Below are positions 7,634 to 14,930 of a stretch of DNA of 64,000 nt, piece by piece (position 1 is the first letter of the stretch; each line of letters begins with the position of its first letter). The notes beneath the pieces were generated by a model. The model was not told where the DNA came from. It saw only the letters and a list, made by a program, of their open reading frames with translations, and did no database searches. The translations under genes and the position numbers were made by a program. Location: the NCBI RefSeq assembly GCF_014648995.1, contig NZ_BMSE01000002.1, positions 496,001-560,000 on the forward strand, given 5' to 3'. This stretch comes from Streptomyces massasporeus. Its GTDB lineage: Bacteria; Actinomycetota; Actinomycetes; Streptomycetales; Streptomycetaceae.

Positions 7634-8428
7634 ATGGGACCGAAGTCGGAGCGGGTCTACCGCACGATCCGCGAGTGGATCTCGACGGGGAAGTACCTGC
7701 CTGGCTCCAAGATTCCATCAGAGCGAACCCTGTCCGATGAGCTGGGCATCGGCCGCACGGCTCTCCGCCAGGTACTGGCCAAGCTCGTTGCTGAAGGCGC
7801 CATCGAAGTCCATGGCCGCAGCTCCTATCGCGTGCCGGATCGGTCTGTGACTACTCAGGCTCCGGGGGACGTCGAACCGTGGCAGATCCATGGCGAGCGG
7901 ACCCTGTACGACAACCGTTGGGTGAAGCTGAGCCTCGTCGACGTTGAGCCGCCGGGAGTCGACCGCTTCGAGCACCACGTAGTGAAGCTGCACCACGTCG
8001 CTATCGCGGCCGTCATCGACGACCAGGACCGCGTCCTGATGATGTGGCGCTATCGCTTCGTGCCTCAGTCGTTCGGGTGGGAGCTCCCGGGAGGCATCGT
8101 CGACGCGGGGGAGGGCCCCTTGCAGACGGCGTTGCGTGAGGTCGAGGAAGAGACTGGCTGGAGGCCGGATTCCCTGGAGCACGTGGTCACGTATCAGCCC
8201 ATGGTGGGCATGGTCGACTCGCCGCACGACATCTTCGTGGGCACGGGCGCCAAGCTCGTAGGTGAGCCGACGGATCTGGAAGAGGCCGGGCACATCGCGT
8301 GGGTGCCGCTCTCCGACATTCCTGGTCTCATGGCCCGCGGTGAACTCATGGGATCGGGCACGCTGGTTGCCCTGCTGCACGTCTTGTCCTCGCGGTCCGC
8401 CGGCACTTCTCCTACAACCGCTGCGTGA
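7634..8428 (+). CDS. GntR-NUDIX fusion regulator of the AICE
   Basis: A 264-aa two-domain protein. Residues 1-70 are a GntR winged helix (REWISTGKYLPGSKIPSERT, LGIGRTALRQVLAKL), the family of the AICE repressor KorSA. Residues 85-250 are a NUDIX hydrolase with a complete Nudix box: GGIVDAGEG, then AL REVEEETGW about 7 residues on, at roughly 154-176. In pSAM2 the NUDIX protein Pif blocks redundant transfer between element-bearing cells, so this protein may combine repression and transfer immunity. The start at ATG 7634 has only a distant GGGAG upstream. Its 3' end overlaps that of the convergent XRE gene by 17 bp. The likely operators are the palindromes at 9731 and 9755. Domains are seen; the roles are inferred. 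Confidence 0.85.
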   Translation: MGPKSERVYRTIREWISTGKYLPGSKIPSERTLSDELGIGRTALRQVLAKLVAEGAIEVHGRSSYRVPDRSVTTQAPGDVEPWQIHGERTLYDNRWVKLSLVDVEPPGVDRFEHHVVKLHHVAIAAVIDDQDRVLMMWRYRFVPQSFGWELPGGIVDAGEGPLQTALREVEEETGWRPDSLEHVVTYQPMVGMVDSPHDIFVGTGAKLVGEPTDLEEAGHIAWVPLSDIPGLMARGELMGSGTLVALLHVLSSRSAGTSPTTAA

Positions 8429-9545
8429 GCTGCTCGACTCTCCGTCGATGCCGCACTGATCCCGTACGGCTGGCTATCAAGCGGGCCTGGCGTAGGTGCT
8501 CGTGCGCCTGGTCGTGCTCGCCACGAGCCATGTGCGCCTGGGCTAGGTCGCAGCGCAGTCCGGCGGATGCCCGTATGAAGGTTGGGTCTGCCGTGTCGAG
8601 TGCCGTGTAGAGGCTCCCCACTGCCTCGTCGTCACCTATCAGGGCGAGAGCGCTTCCGCGCCAACGAGTGAGGTGCCCTTCGTTCAGGAAGATGCTCAAC
8701 ATGTCCGGGTCGCGGGCCGCATCTCCTGGAGGCAGGCTGCGTGCGGCCCGATCGAGTGCCCGTTGGCAGTCCTCCGGCAGTCCTGCGCGAGCGCAGATCT
8801 CGGCTTCGGCCGCGTGGAGCCAAGCCGTTAGCCGCGGGGACATGGCTGATCCTCCGAGTCGCTGAGCATCCCGTATCAGTTGGACGGCCATGGATGCTCG
8901 CCCCGCATCACAGAGCACGTACGCCTGCTCGGCTGTGGCGTGCGCGAGGTACATCGGCTCTTCGGCTTCCTTGGCGGCCCGCTTCCCCAGCTCGTAGTGG
9001 CGCCAGGCCCGTTCGACCGCACCCACATCTAGTGCCTGCCATGCGGCCAGCGTCGCCGCTCCGGCCAGTGCTCGCGCGACCGGGCGCCGGGTTTCGGGAA
9101 GGACCGCGAAGGTCAGGGCCTCTTCCAGCCTCGTCAGGTGAGCCGTCATCTCGTCGACCAGCCCGGCCGCGCCCATCTGCCGGTCCATGGTCCTGAGCAA
9201 CTCCGTCTGATCCATGAACGTGTCGACCATGGTCAGGCTGAGGCTGCGGGCCGCATCGATCCGGCCCATCAATTCGTCGTATCCATCTGCGGCGACTGGC
9301 TGGCCCGACTCCGCTGGCACTCCGGTCAGTTCGGCGTCTGTAACGCCGAGCAGCGCGCGAAGGATCTTCGCGTAGCGGGCCGAGATCTGGCGTCGGCCGT
9401 TCTCCCACTCGGAGACGTACACGCGCAAGCTGGCCGTTGATGCGACGTCCAACAGGTGCTGGCGGGCGTGTCGTTCAATCTCTCGAACCAGCCGCTCTTG
9501 CGACCACTCCCGTGCGTTCCTCGCCGCCCTGAGTCCGTTCGTCAC
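8412..9545 (-). CDS. XRE-family regulator with TPR-like helical C-terminus
   Basis: A 377-aa regulator. The N-terminus (residues 1-70) is a helix-turn-helix: LRAARNAREWSQERLVREI followed by LRVYVSEWENGRRQISARYAK, the usual XRE recognition pattern. The remaining 300 residues are all-helical, Ala/Leu-rich and repetitive (AWRHYELGKRAAKEAEEP, LTAWLHAAEAEICARAGL), like the TPR-type sensor domain of RRNPP or Streptomyces plasmid regulators, which bind peptides or small ligands. The start is GTG 9545. Just upstream, at 9612-9640, lies a perfect inverted repeat that is a natural autoregulatory operator. It is divergent from the transfer operon and is probably one of two switches for it. Confidence 0.8.
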   Translation of the reverse strand: MTNGLRAARNAREWSQERLVREIERHARQHLLDVASTASLRVYVSEWENGRRQISARYAKILRALLGVTDAELTGVPAESGQPVAADGYDELMGRIDAARSLSLTMVDTFMDQTELLRTMDRQMGAAGLVDEMTAHLTRLEEALTFAVLPETRRPVARALAGAATLAAWQALDVGAVERAWRHYELGKRAAKEAEEPMYLAHATAEQAYVLCDAGRASMAVQLIRDAQRLGGSAMSPRLTAWLHAAEAEICARAGLPEDCQRALDRAARSLPPGDAARDPDMLSIFLNEGHLTRWRGSALALIGDDEAVGSLYTALDTADPTFIRASAGLRCDLAQAHMARGEHDQAHEHLRQARLIASRTGSVRHRRRVEQLTQRL

Positions 9546-9611
9546 GTCACGCCATCCTGCTCGGGTTCCGGGGACCTAATAGCAGCATGCCTCACATCTC
9601 CGCAGGTCGGC

Positions 9612-9640
9612 AGGGGTTAACGGGTCAGGTGTTAACCCCT
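9612..9640. promoter_or_regulatory. inverted repeat, candidate operator of the XRE gene
   Basis: AGGGGTTAAC (9612-9621) and its exact complement GTTAACCCCT (9631-9640) are separated by 9 bp. The site lies about 70-95 bp before the XRE start. On the minus strand a TATTAG hexamer, a possible -10, lies between it and the gene. The symmetry and spacing fit a dimeric repressor. Confidence 0.6.
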
Positions 9641-9723
9641 GTTGGCTACCGAGGCGTTGGCAGAAACGGTTCCCTAGAACCATCGCAGCAAGGCGAGTTG
9701 AGAAGCCGAAGCAGCGACAGCGC

Positions 9724-9768
9724 TTGACATCTGGTGCGCACCAGATGCAACCTACTGGTGCGCACCAG
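9724..9768 (+). promoter_or_regulatory. transfer-operon promoter with two identical palindromic operators
   Basis: A consensus -35 hexamer TTGACA (9724-9729) is followed at once by two copies of the perfect 14-bp palindrome CTGGTGCGCACCAG, at 9731-9744 and 9755-9768. Their centres are 24 bp apart, a little over two helical turns. A weak -10 would fall between them, near 9748. Such sites block RNA polymerase when bound, and TGGT...ACCA half-sites suit a GntR-type dimer. The first gene of the operon starts about 110 bp downstream. Confidence 0.7.
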
Positions 9769-9876
9769 TTGGGGCGCGATCTCGCAGCTTTGCTGCACTC
9801 ATCTGTCAACGCACGAGAGCGGCGACCCACCGCCAAGCAAGTACGCCGCTCCCGCCCCTCTCAAGGGAGTTCCATC

Positions 9877-10230
9877 ATGCGTCAGATCCCCGTCGAGACG
9901 TCCGGCGCCACCGTGATGGTCGCCAAGGCCCCGCAGCCCAAGGTCCGCGACCGTAGGACCGGCGAGATCGCTATCGACGCTGACGGCGTCAAGCTGATGA
10001 CCGTGGACGTGATGTTCGCGGCGAACGACGAAGTCGAGATCCTGTCCATCACCGTCCCGGAGCCCGGTATCTCCAGCGACCTGGCCATGGGCACCCCCGT
10101 CGCCTTGACGGGTCTGATCGCCCGGCCGTGGGAGAACGAGTTCAACGGCCAGAAGCGCCACGGCATCGCCTTCCGCGCGGTGGCCGTCACCTCGCTGGCC
10201 GCCACCGGTTCGGCATCCGAGGCGGCCTGA
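9877..10230 (+). CDS. SCO3933-family AICE regulatory protein
   Basis: A 117-aa protein, first gene of the transfer/replication operon. ATG 9877 has a good Shine-Dalgarno sequence (AAGGGAG, 7 nt upstream); the frame is open further upstream but without one. The pattern MRQIPVETSGATVMVA ... DRRTGEIAIDADGVKLMTVDVMF ... GTPVALTGLIARPWENEFNG is typical of the small protein that precedes the FtsK-like transfer gene on Streptomyces integrating elements. It is all-beta in character, and the GTPVALTGLIARPW strand would suit an OB-like fold binding single-stranded DNA, but that is speculation. It ends 2 bp before the tra start, so the two are co-translated. Confidence 0.75.
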   Translation: MRQIPVETSGATVMVAKAPQPKVRDRRTGEIAIDADGVKLMTVDVMFAANDEVEILSITVPEPGISSDLAMGTPVALTGLIARPWENEFNGQKRHGIAFRAVAVTSLAATGSASEAA

Positions 10231-10232
10231 TC

Positions 10233-11588
10233 ATGACCTGGTTCATGGTCGCTGTGGTTGTGGTCGTCGCCGCTGCGGGTCTCCTGCGGTGGCGGCGCCC
10301 CGCCTGGTACTGGCTGACGTTCGGGGTCGTCGTCGCCACGGTGCGGGTCCTGGTCCGCTACGCGTCGGTCATGGACGCCTGCGGCCTGACGGTCCCTCCC
10401 TCGCGCTGGCGGCTGGCTCTGGCTCGGGTGGCCAATCGTCCGGTGCCGGAGTCCCGTGTGCCGCGCATCCTGCGGTTACGGCCGACCCGGACCGGCCTGG
10501 TCCTCCGGCTCAAGCTCCGTCCCGGTCAGGACGCCTTCGACGTGTCGGCGGCCACGGACCGGCTGCGCCACTCCTTCGGGATGTACGGCGTGACCTCCCG
10601 CGAAGTCCGCTCCGGCGTCGTCGAGGTGCGGATGACCGGCTACGACGTGCTCAAGCAGGTCCAGATGCCCGCCAAGACCGACACGCGCCCGATGCGGGTT
10701 CCGGTCGCGCTGCGGGAAGACGGCTCGGTGCACTACCGCGACTACCGCGCCGTCCCCCACGGCCTGACTCTCGGGGCCACGGAGTCCGGCAAGTCGGTCT
10801 ACCAGCGCAACCTGGTGGCCGGGCTCGCCTCGCAACCCGTCGCCCTGGTCGGCATCGACTGCAAGCAGGGTGTCGAGCTGTTCCCGCTGGCACGCCGCTT
10901 CTCAGCACTGGCCGACAACCCGGACACCGCCCTGGAGCTGCTGGAAGCGTTGGTTGAGCACATGGGGGAGGTCTACCAACTGATCCGGGCTGAGCAGCGC
11001 ATCAGTGTCGCCGTGCCGGATGCGGAGATCGCCGCCGACATCTGGGACCTGCCCGACGACATCCGCCCGGTCCCGGTCGTGGTCTTGGTCGACGAGGTCG
11101 CCGAACTCGCCCTGTTCGCCAACAAGGACGAGGAGAAGCGCCGGGACCGGATCATCACCGCCCTGGTCCGTCTCGCCCAGCTCGGCCGCGCGGCCGGCAT
11201 CTACCTGGAGATCTGCGGGCAGCGCTTCGGCTCCGAACTCGGCAAGGGCATCACCATGCTCCGCGCCCAGCTCACCGGCCGCACCGCCCACCGCGTCAAC
11301 GACGAAACCTCCGCCAACATGGCCTTCGGCGACATCTCCCCGGACGCCGTCTTGGCCGCCATCCAGATCCCCGCCGAGACACGCGGCATAGCGATCGCCG
11401 GTGACTCAACCGGTGGCTGGCACCGCATCCGCGCCCCGCACACCTCGCTGCGCCAGGCCGTGAACACCTGCAACAAGTACGCCGACCGCACACCCGACGT
11501 GCCCGCCCTTGCGGCATACCGGCCCGCGGCTGGCCCGTTGCCCTCGGCCCGGGTGCCGCTGTCCAAGACAGCTCCCGCCACGGCCTGA
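10233..11588 (+). CDS. FtsK/SpoIIIE-type DNA transfer protein (TraSA/TraB-like), TTA codon
   Basis: A 451-aa DNA translocase. Two hydrophobic segments at residues 4-18 and 25-41 anchor it in the membrane. The motor domain has Walker A GATESGKS at 181-188 and Walker B VVVLVDEVAEL at about 283-293, then ICGQRFGSE and RVNDETSANMAFGD typical of the TraSA group. Streptomyces elements move double-stranded DNA with such a single protein, without a relaxase-based secretion system. Leu82 is encoded by TTA (10476-10478), so synthesis should depend on the bldA tRNA and hence on developmental stage. ATG 10233 follows the previous stop by 2 bp. The C-terminal tail is Pro/Ala-rich, with no obvious winged helix. 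Confidence 0.92.
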   Translation: MTWFMVAVVVVVAAAGLLRWRRPAWYWLTFGVVVATVRVLVRYASVMDACGLTVPPSRWRLALARVANRPVPESRVPRILRLRPTRTGLVLRLKLRPGQDAFDVSAATDRLRHSFGMYGVTSREVRSGVVEVRMTGYDVLKQVQMPAKTDTRPMRVPVALREDGSVHYRDYRAVPHGLTLGATESGKSVYQRNLVAGLASQPVALVGIDCKQGVELFPLARRFSALADNPDTALELLEALVEHMGEVYQLIRAEQRISVAVPDAEIAADIWDLPDDIRPVPVVVLVDEVAELALFANKDEEKRRDRIITALVRLAQLGRAAGIYLEICGQRFGSELGKGITMLRAQLTGRTAHRVNDETSANMAFGDISPDAVLAAIQIPAETRGIAIAGDSTGGWHRIRAPHTSLRQAVNTCNKYADRTPDVPALAAYRPAAGPLPSARVPLSKTAPATA

Positions 11589-11671
11589 CCTTCCCCCGCT
11601 TCACCGGTCGGCGCGACCGCTTCGCGCCGGGTCCCTACCCCTCCCATGCCACATCACCGGAAGGAGCCGTG

Positions 11672-12352
11672 ATGGCCCGCCCCGCTCTCCGCGTCGACGC
11701 CGTCCTGGTCCAGGCCGTCATCGCCGGGGCGCTGTCCTTCGCCCACCTCCACGACCTCGCCGCCGCTGCCGGACAGGACGGCTGGAAAGCCTGGGCCTAC
11801 CCGATCAGCGTCGACCTGCTCCTGGTCGCCTCCTGGCGGCGGCTCCGCAACGACGGCCCGTCCCGGCTGGCCTGGTGCTGGTTCGTCATCGCCCTGGTCG
11901 CCTCCCTCGGCGCCAACGTCGCCACCGCCGGACTCCTCGACCTGACCGACGTCCCGGCATGGCTGCGCATCCTCGTAGCCGCCTGGCCCGCTCTGGCCTT
12001 CATGGGCGGCACCCTCCTCGCCCACTCCGCCACAGACCCGGTGCCGGATCCGCCGGCACCCGCAGCCCCGGTCAACAAGCCGCACCCTGAGCCGGTAACC
12101 GAGACCGAACCAGAGCGCGAGCCCGAGCTGGCCCCAGCGGTCGACGACACTCCGGCACTACCGGCTGCCGAACCCGCCCCGGCCGAGCCCGCTCCTGCTG
12201 TGCCGGTCCCGGCCGCGCTGGTCGACCACGCCCGCAAGGTCGCCGACGACCACCACGCCCGTACCGGTACGCCGATCGACACCGACACCCTGCGCGCCCG
12301 TCTCGGCGTCCCGCCCCAGCTGGCCGACGCCATCGCCGCCCAACTCGCCTGA
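11672..12352 (+). CDS. DUF2637 membrane protein (SpdB2-like spread protein)
   Basis: A 226-aa protein. Residues 1-115 hold four hydrophobic helices (AVIAGALSFAHLHDLAAAAG, WAYPISVDLLLVASW, WFVIALVASLGANVATAG, ILVAAWPALAFMGGTLLAH), the DUF2637 pattern found on Streptomyces conjugative elements and proposed to help spread plasmids through mycelium. Residues 120-180 form a Pro/Glu/Ala-rich linker, and the last 50 residues look like a small helical DNA-binding or coupling region (VADDHHARTGTPIDTDTLRA). AAGGAG lies 5 nt before ATG 11672; a GTG 3 nt earlier is too close. It follows tra by 83 bp and starts the run of small spread genes. Confidence 0.8.
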   Translation: MARPALRVDAVLVQAVIAGALSFAHLHDLAAAAGQDGWKAWAYPISVDLLLVASWRRLRNDGPSRLAWCWFVIALVASLGANVATAGLLDLTDVPAWLRILVAAWPALAFMGGTLLAHSATDPVPDPPAPAAPVNKPHPEPVTETEPEREPELAPAVDDTPALPAAEPAPAEPAPAVPVPAALVDHARKVADDHHARTGTPIDTDTLRARLGVPPQLADAIAAQLA

Positions 12353-12368
12353 CCGAAGGGACACCGCC

Positions 12369-12560
12369 ATGCCCGCTCGTGACCACTTCCACTCCGTGAT
12401 GCGCATCGGCCCTGTGCAGATCGGCACCCACCGCGACCGCCACGGCCAGACCAAGTACGCCGCCGTGTGCACCGCCGACCGCTGCGGCTGGTCCTCCGAC
12501 TACTCCAGCCAGTCCGCCGCCCAGCTCGCCGCCCGCACCCACCGCTGCCGCGTCCGCTAG
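12369..12560 (+). CDS. small mobile-element transfer protein (SpdA-like)
   Basis: A 63-aa basic protein (MPARDHFHSVMRIGPVQIG...). It has three cysteines, two in CTADRCGWSS and one near the C-terminus in HRCRVR, plus several His, so a small metal site is possible. This short protein is regularly found between the DUF2637 gene and the SpdD-like gene on AICEs and is named a mobile-element transfer protein in annotated genomes. It has its own start ATG 12369, 16 bp after the previous stop and preceded by GAAGGGA. The biochemical role is unknown. Confidence 0.75.
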   Translation: MPARDHFHSVMRIGPVQIGTHRDRHGQTKYAAVCTADRCGWSSDYSSQSAAQLAARTHRCRVR

Positions 12561-12573
12561 GAGGCCGTCCGCC

Positions 12574-12729
12574 ATGGAAGTACCGCTCTGGCTCGCGCTG
12601 CTCGTCGTCGGCTACCTCGGCGTCAAGCTCATCCGCCCGCCCGCCTGGCTCATCGCCGTCCTGCTGCTCGGTGGCTTCCTCCTCGCCGACAGCGTCCTGG
12701 CCCCCGCCATCGACACCTTCATCAAGTAA
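12574..12729 (+). CDS. 51-aa membrane protein of the spread operon
   Basis: A short gene with ATG 12574, preceded by AGGAGG at 12559-12564, and ending at TAA 12727-12729. The product has two hydrophobic segments (WLALLVVGYLGVKLI and WLIAVLLLGGFLLADSVLAP) and ends in AIDTFIK. Its position in the spread operon, between the SpdA-like and SpdD-like genes with 13 and 23 bp gaps, supports a real gene. The second helix and the APxI..FI ending resemble the 64-aa protein at 4031. No function can be assigned beyond a small membrane component of mycelial spread. Confidence 0.75.
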   Translation: MEVPLWLALLVVGYLGVKLIRPPAWLIAVLLLGGFLLADSVLAPAIDTFIK

Positions 12730-12752
12730 CCGCCCCGGAAGGAGAACCGCTG

Positions 12753-13076
12753 ATGTTCCGTCCGAAGATCCCGACCATGCCCACGCCGACCGGTCAGGTC
12801 ACGCCGCCTGCCGTGGTCGAGCCGACCACCATCGTCCCGGCCGTCCAGACTTCGCAGCCCTCCCCGGCGGCTCCGGCGCCCGCGCCGTCCCGGCCGACGG
12901 TTCAGCTCACGCCTGGGACCGCGCTCGCCCTTGTCGGCGGCGGTACCGCCGTGGTCCTGGTCGTCGGCGCCGTCCTGGTCTCCATGCTCCTGGCGGTCGC
13001 CGTCACCGGCGCCTCGCTTGCCATCTGCGCCCTGGTGATCCGCTCCCTGGTCAACGCCGACGCCAAACGTCGCTGA
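12753..13076 (+). CDS. SpdD-like spread protein
   Basis: A 107-aa protein with a Pro/Thr/Ala-rich, probably unstructured N-terminal half (residues 1-52) and one long hydrophobic stretch (residues 54-90, GTALALVGGGTAVVLVVGAV and onward) that can form two helices, ending in a short basic tail NADAKRR. This architecture matches SpdD proteins of Streptomyces plasmids, involved in intramycelial spread after primary transfer. ATG 12753 has GGAAGGAG about 7 nt upstream. It is the last membrane gene before the replication genes. Confidence 0.75.
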   Translation: MFRPKIPTMPTPTGQVTPPAVVEPTTIVPAVQTSQPSPAAPAPAPSRPTVQLTPGTALALVGGGTAVVLVVGAVLVSMLLAVAVTGASLAICALVIRSLVNADAKRR

Positions 13077-13164
13077 CCGGCTTCCGGGCGGCCTCAACCG
13101 CCAAGTCTCCGCCGCCCGGTAGCCGTGCCCCACTCCGATGTCGCAACCGGAAGGAACCCCCAGC

Positions 13165-13350
13165 ATGACGGACCGCACCGTGCCCTCGCCTCGCATCTGC
13201 CCGAACTGCGACGGTCACGCCTCCGCCGCCATCACCACTGGCGGCCGCGACCGGTACGGCCACCGGCGGATCATCACCGTCGACTGCCGGGCCTGCAACG
13301 GCCTGGGCACCGTCCAGCCCCACCGCACGCGGGAGGGCGCCCGTGCCTGA
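13165..13350 (+). CDS. small zinc-ribbon protein preceding rep
   Basis: A 61-aa protein with two CxxC pairs, CPNC (about residue 12) and CRAC (about residue 44), separated by a basic linker GGRDRYGHRRII. This is a classic four-Cys zinc ribbon like the DnaJ-type repeats. An in-frame ATG exists at 13138, but GGAAGGA sits 9 nt before ATG 13165, so I take the shorter form. The stop overlaps the GTG start of the replication gene by 8 nt, suggesting translational coupling. It may help Rep bind DNA; that is inference. Confidence 0.7.
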   Translation: MTDRTVPSPRICPNCDGHASAAITTGGRDRYGHRRIITVDCRACNGLGTVQPHRTREGARA

Positions 13351-14725
13351 CACCCTGCTCGACCCGACCACCCTCGGCGACCTGCTGCGGGTGGCTTCGG
13401 CCCCCGACTTCGACCGCTGGCACGAGCAGATCCGCCGCACCGGCGGCTGCGCCGACCCCATCCACCTCACCGGCTGGACCCTCACCAAGGACAAGACCAC
13501 CGGCGAAACTCTGCACCGCTACAGCACCGAGAACGAGCCGGGCGGGCGTCTCCGTGTCGCCTGCGGCAACCGCCGCGCCTCCCGCTGCCCCTCCTGTGCC
13601 TGGACCTACGCCGGAGACACCTACCACCTCATCCGCGCAGGGCTCGCCGGAGACGACCGCCGCGACATCCCCACCACCGTCCGCGACCACCCCCGAGTCT
13701 TCGCCACGCTCACCGCCCCCTCCTTCGGCCGTGTACACAACCGGCCCGACCACGGCGCCTGCCGGTGCGGCACCCGCCATGCCGGAGACGCCCCGGAACT
13801 CGGCACCGCCCTCGACCCGGCGACATACGATTACGCGGGCGCCGTGCTGTTCAACAACCACGCTGGGCAGCTCTGGCAGCGCCTCACCAACCGCCTCCGC
13901 CGCGAGATCGCCGCCCGCGCCGGCATCACCCAACGCGAGCTGAAGGAATGCGCCCGCCTCTCGTACGGCAAGGTCGCCGAGTTCCAGAAGCGCGGTGCCC
14001 TGCACTTCCATGCCGTGATCCGCATCGACGGCCCCGACGGACCGGAGACCGCCCCGCCGTCCTGGGCCACGGTCGACCTCCTCGCCGACGCGATTCGAGC
14101 AGCTGCCGCGCACTCCTACACCTCGGTCTCCGCCCCGGCCGTCGAGGACCAGCCCGCCCGGACCTTCCGCTGGGGCACCCAGCTCGACGTCCGGCCGGTG
14201 AAGGCCTTCGGCGACGGCTCCGACATCACCGAACAGGCCGTGGCCTCCTACGTCGCCAAGTACGCCACCAAGGCGGCCGAGAACACCGGCACCCTGGACC
14301 GTCGCATCGGCGAACTTGCCGAACTCGACCGCCACGGCGTACCCGACCACACCCGCCGCCTCATCGAGGCCTGCAAGCAGCTCGACCCGCTCTACCCCGA
14401 CCGGCGCCTGTGGGCCTGGGCTCACATGCTCGGCTTCCGCGGCCACTTCTCCTCCAAGTCCCGCCGCTACTCCACCACCCTCGGCGCCCTCCGCCAGGCA
14501 CGCGCCGACTACCGCGCCGCCCAGGAACACGCCGCCCTCGGCCTCGACGACCAGGAGCCGGACACCGTCCTGGTCCTCGCCGACTGGCAGTACGCCGGAC
14601 ACGGCCACACCCCCGGTGAGTCCGCGCTCGCCGCCACCATCGCCCGCGACCTTCAGCTCAACCGCGAAACCGCCCGCGAAGCCCTCGCAGATCTGCGATC
14701 GGAAGGAGAGCACGCCCATGAATGA
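13343..14725 (+). CDS. RepSA-like rolling-circle replication initiator
   Basis: A 460-aa initiator of the pSAM2 RepSA group. The three rolling-circle motifs are visible: motif 1 FATLTAPSFG near residue 115, the HUH metal site LHFHAVIRID with His221 and His223, and the nicking region SYVAKYATK with Tyr303 and Tyr307. A cysteine-rich N-terminal zone (ACGNRRASRCPSCAW and CRCGTRHAG) suggests zinc binding. The C-terminal 130 residues contain FRGHFSSKSRRYS, typical of this group. It nicks the double-strand origin of the excised element to start replication before transfer. The GTG start at 13343 lies inside the preceding gene, and the end overlaps xis by 8 nt. Confidence 0.88.
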   Translation: MPDTLLDPTTLGDLLRVASAPDFDRWHEQIRRTGGCADPIHLTGWTLTKDKTTGETLHRYSTENEPGGRLRVACGNRRASRCPSCAWTYAGDTYHLIRAGLAGDDRRDIPTTVRDHPRVFATLTAPSFGRVHNRPDHGACRCGTRHAGDAPELGTALDPATYDYAGAVLFNNHAGQLWQRLTNRLRREIAARAGITQRELKECARLSYGKVAEFQKRGALHFHAVIRIDGPDGPETAPPSWATVDLLADAIRAAAAHSYTSVSAPAVEDQPARTFRWGTQLDVRPVKAFGDGSDITEQAVASYVAKYATKAAENTGTLDRRIGELAELDRHGVPDHTRRLIEACKQLDPLYPDRRLWAWAHMLGFRGHFSSKSRRYSTTLGALRQARADYRAAQEHAALGLDDQEPDTVLVLADWQYAGHGHTPGESALAATIARDLQLNRETAREALADLRSEGEHAHE

Positions 14726-14930
14726 GCGGTACCTCAGCGTCGACCAGGTCGCCGAGATACTCGGCACGACGGTGCGTTTCCCCCGGCGCCTGATCGAGGA
14801 GCGGCGCATCACGTACGTGAAGGTGGGCCGTCACGTGCGGATACCCGAGAGCGCGGTTCGCGAGTTCATCGACGCCAACACCGTGCAGCCGCGGCGGCGT
14901 GGAGCAGTCCTTCGGGGGGTGGCTGCCTGA
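14718..14930 (+). CDS. xis: excisionase, MerR-like helix-turn-helix
   Basis: A 70-aa protein with a compact winged-helix DNA-binding domain of the excisionase type (YLSVDQVAEILGTT ... RLIEERRITYVKVGRHVRIP ... REFIDANT). It directs the integrase towards excision by bending DNA at the att sites. ATG 14718 overlaps the rep stop (ATGAATGA), and its own stop overlaps the int start (TGATG), so rep, xis and int are translated as a coupled set. Position and fold make the call firm. One oddity is the FPRRLI segment where many relatives have a Tyr-Arg turn. Confidence 0.85.
   Translation: MNERYLSVDQVAEILGTTVRFPRRLIEERRITYVKVGRHVRIPESAVREFIDANTVQPRRRGAVLRGVAA

Noticed and set aside
9576..9836. An 86-aa minus-strand frame across the operator region
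   Set aside because: It covers both operator types and the promoter, and has no codon bias or Shine-Dalgarno sequence.
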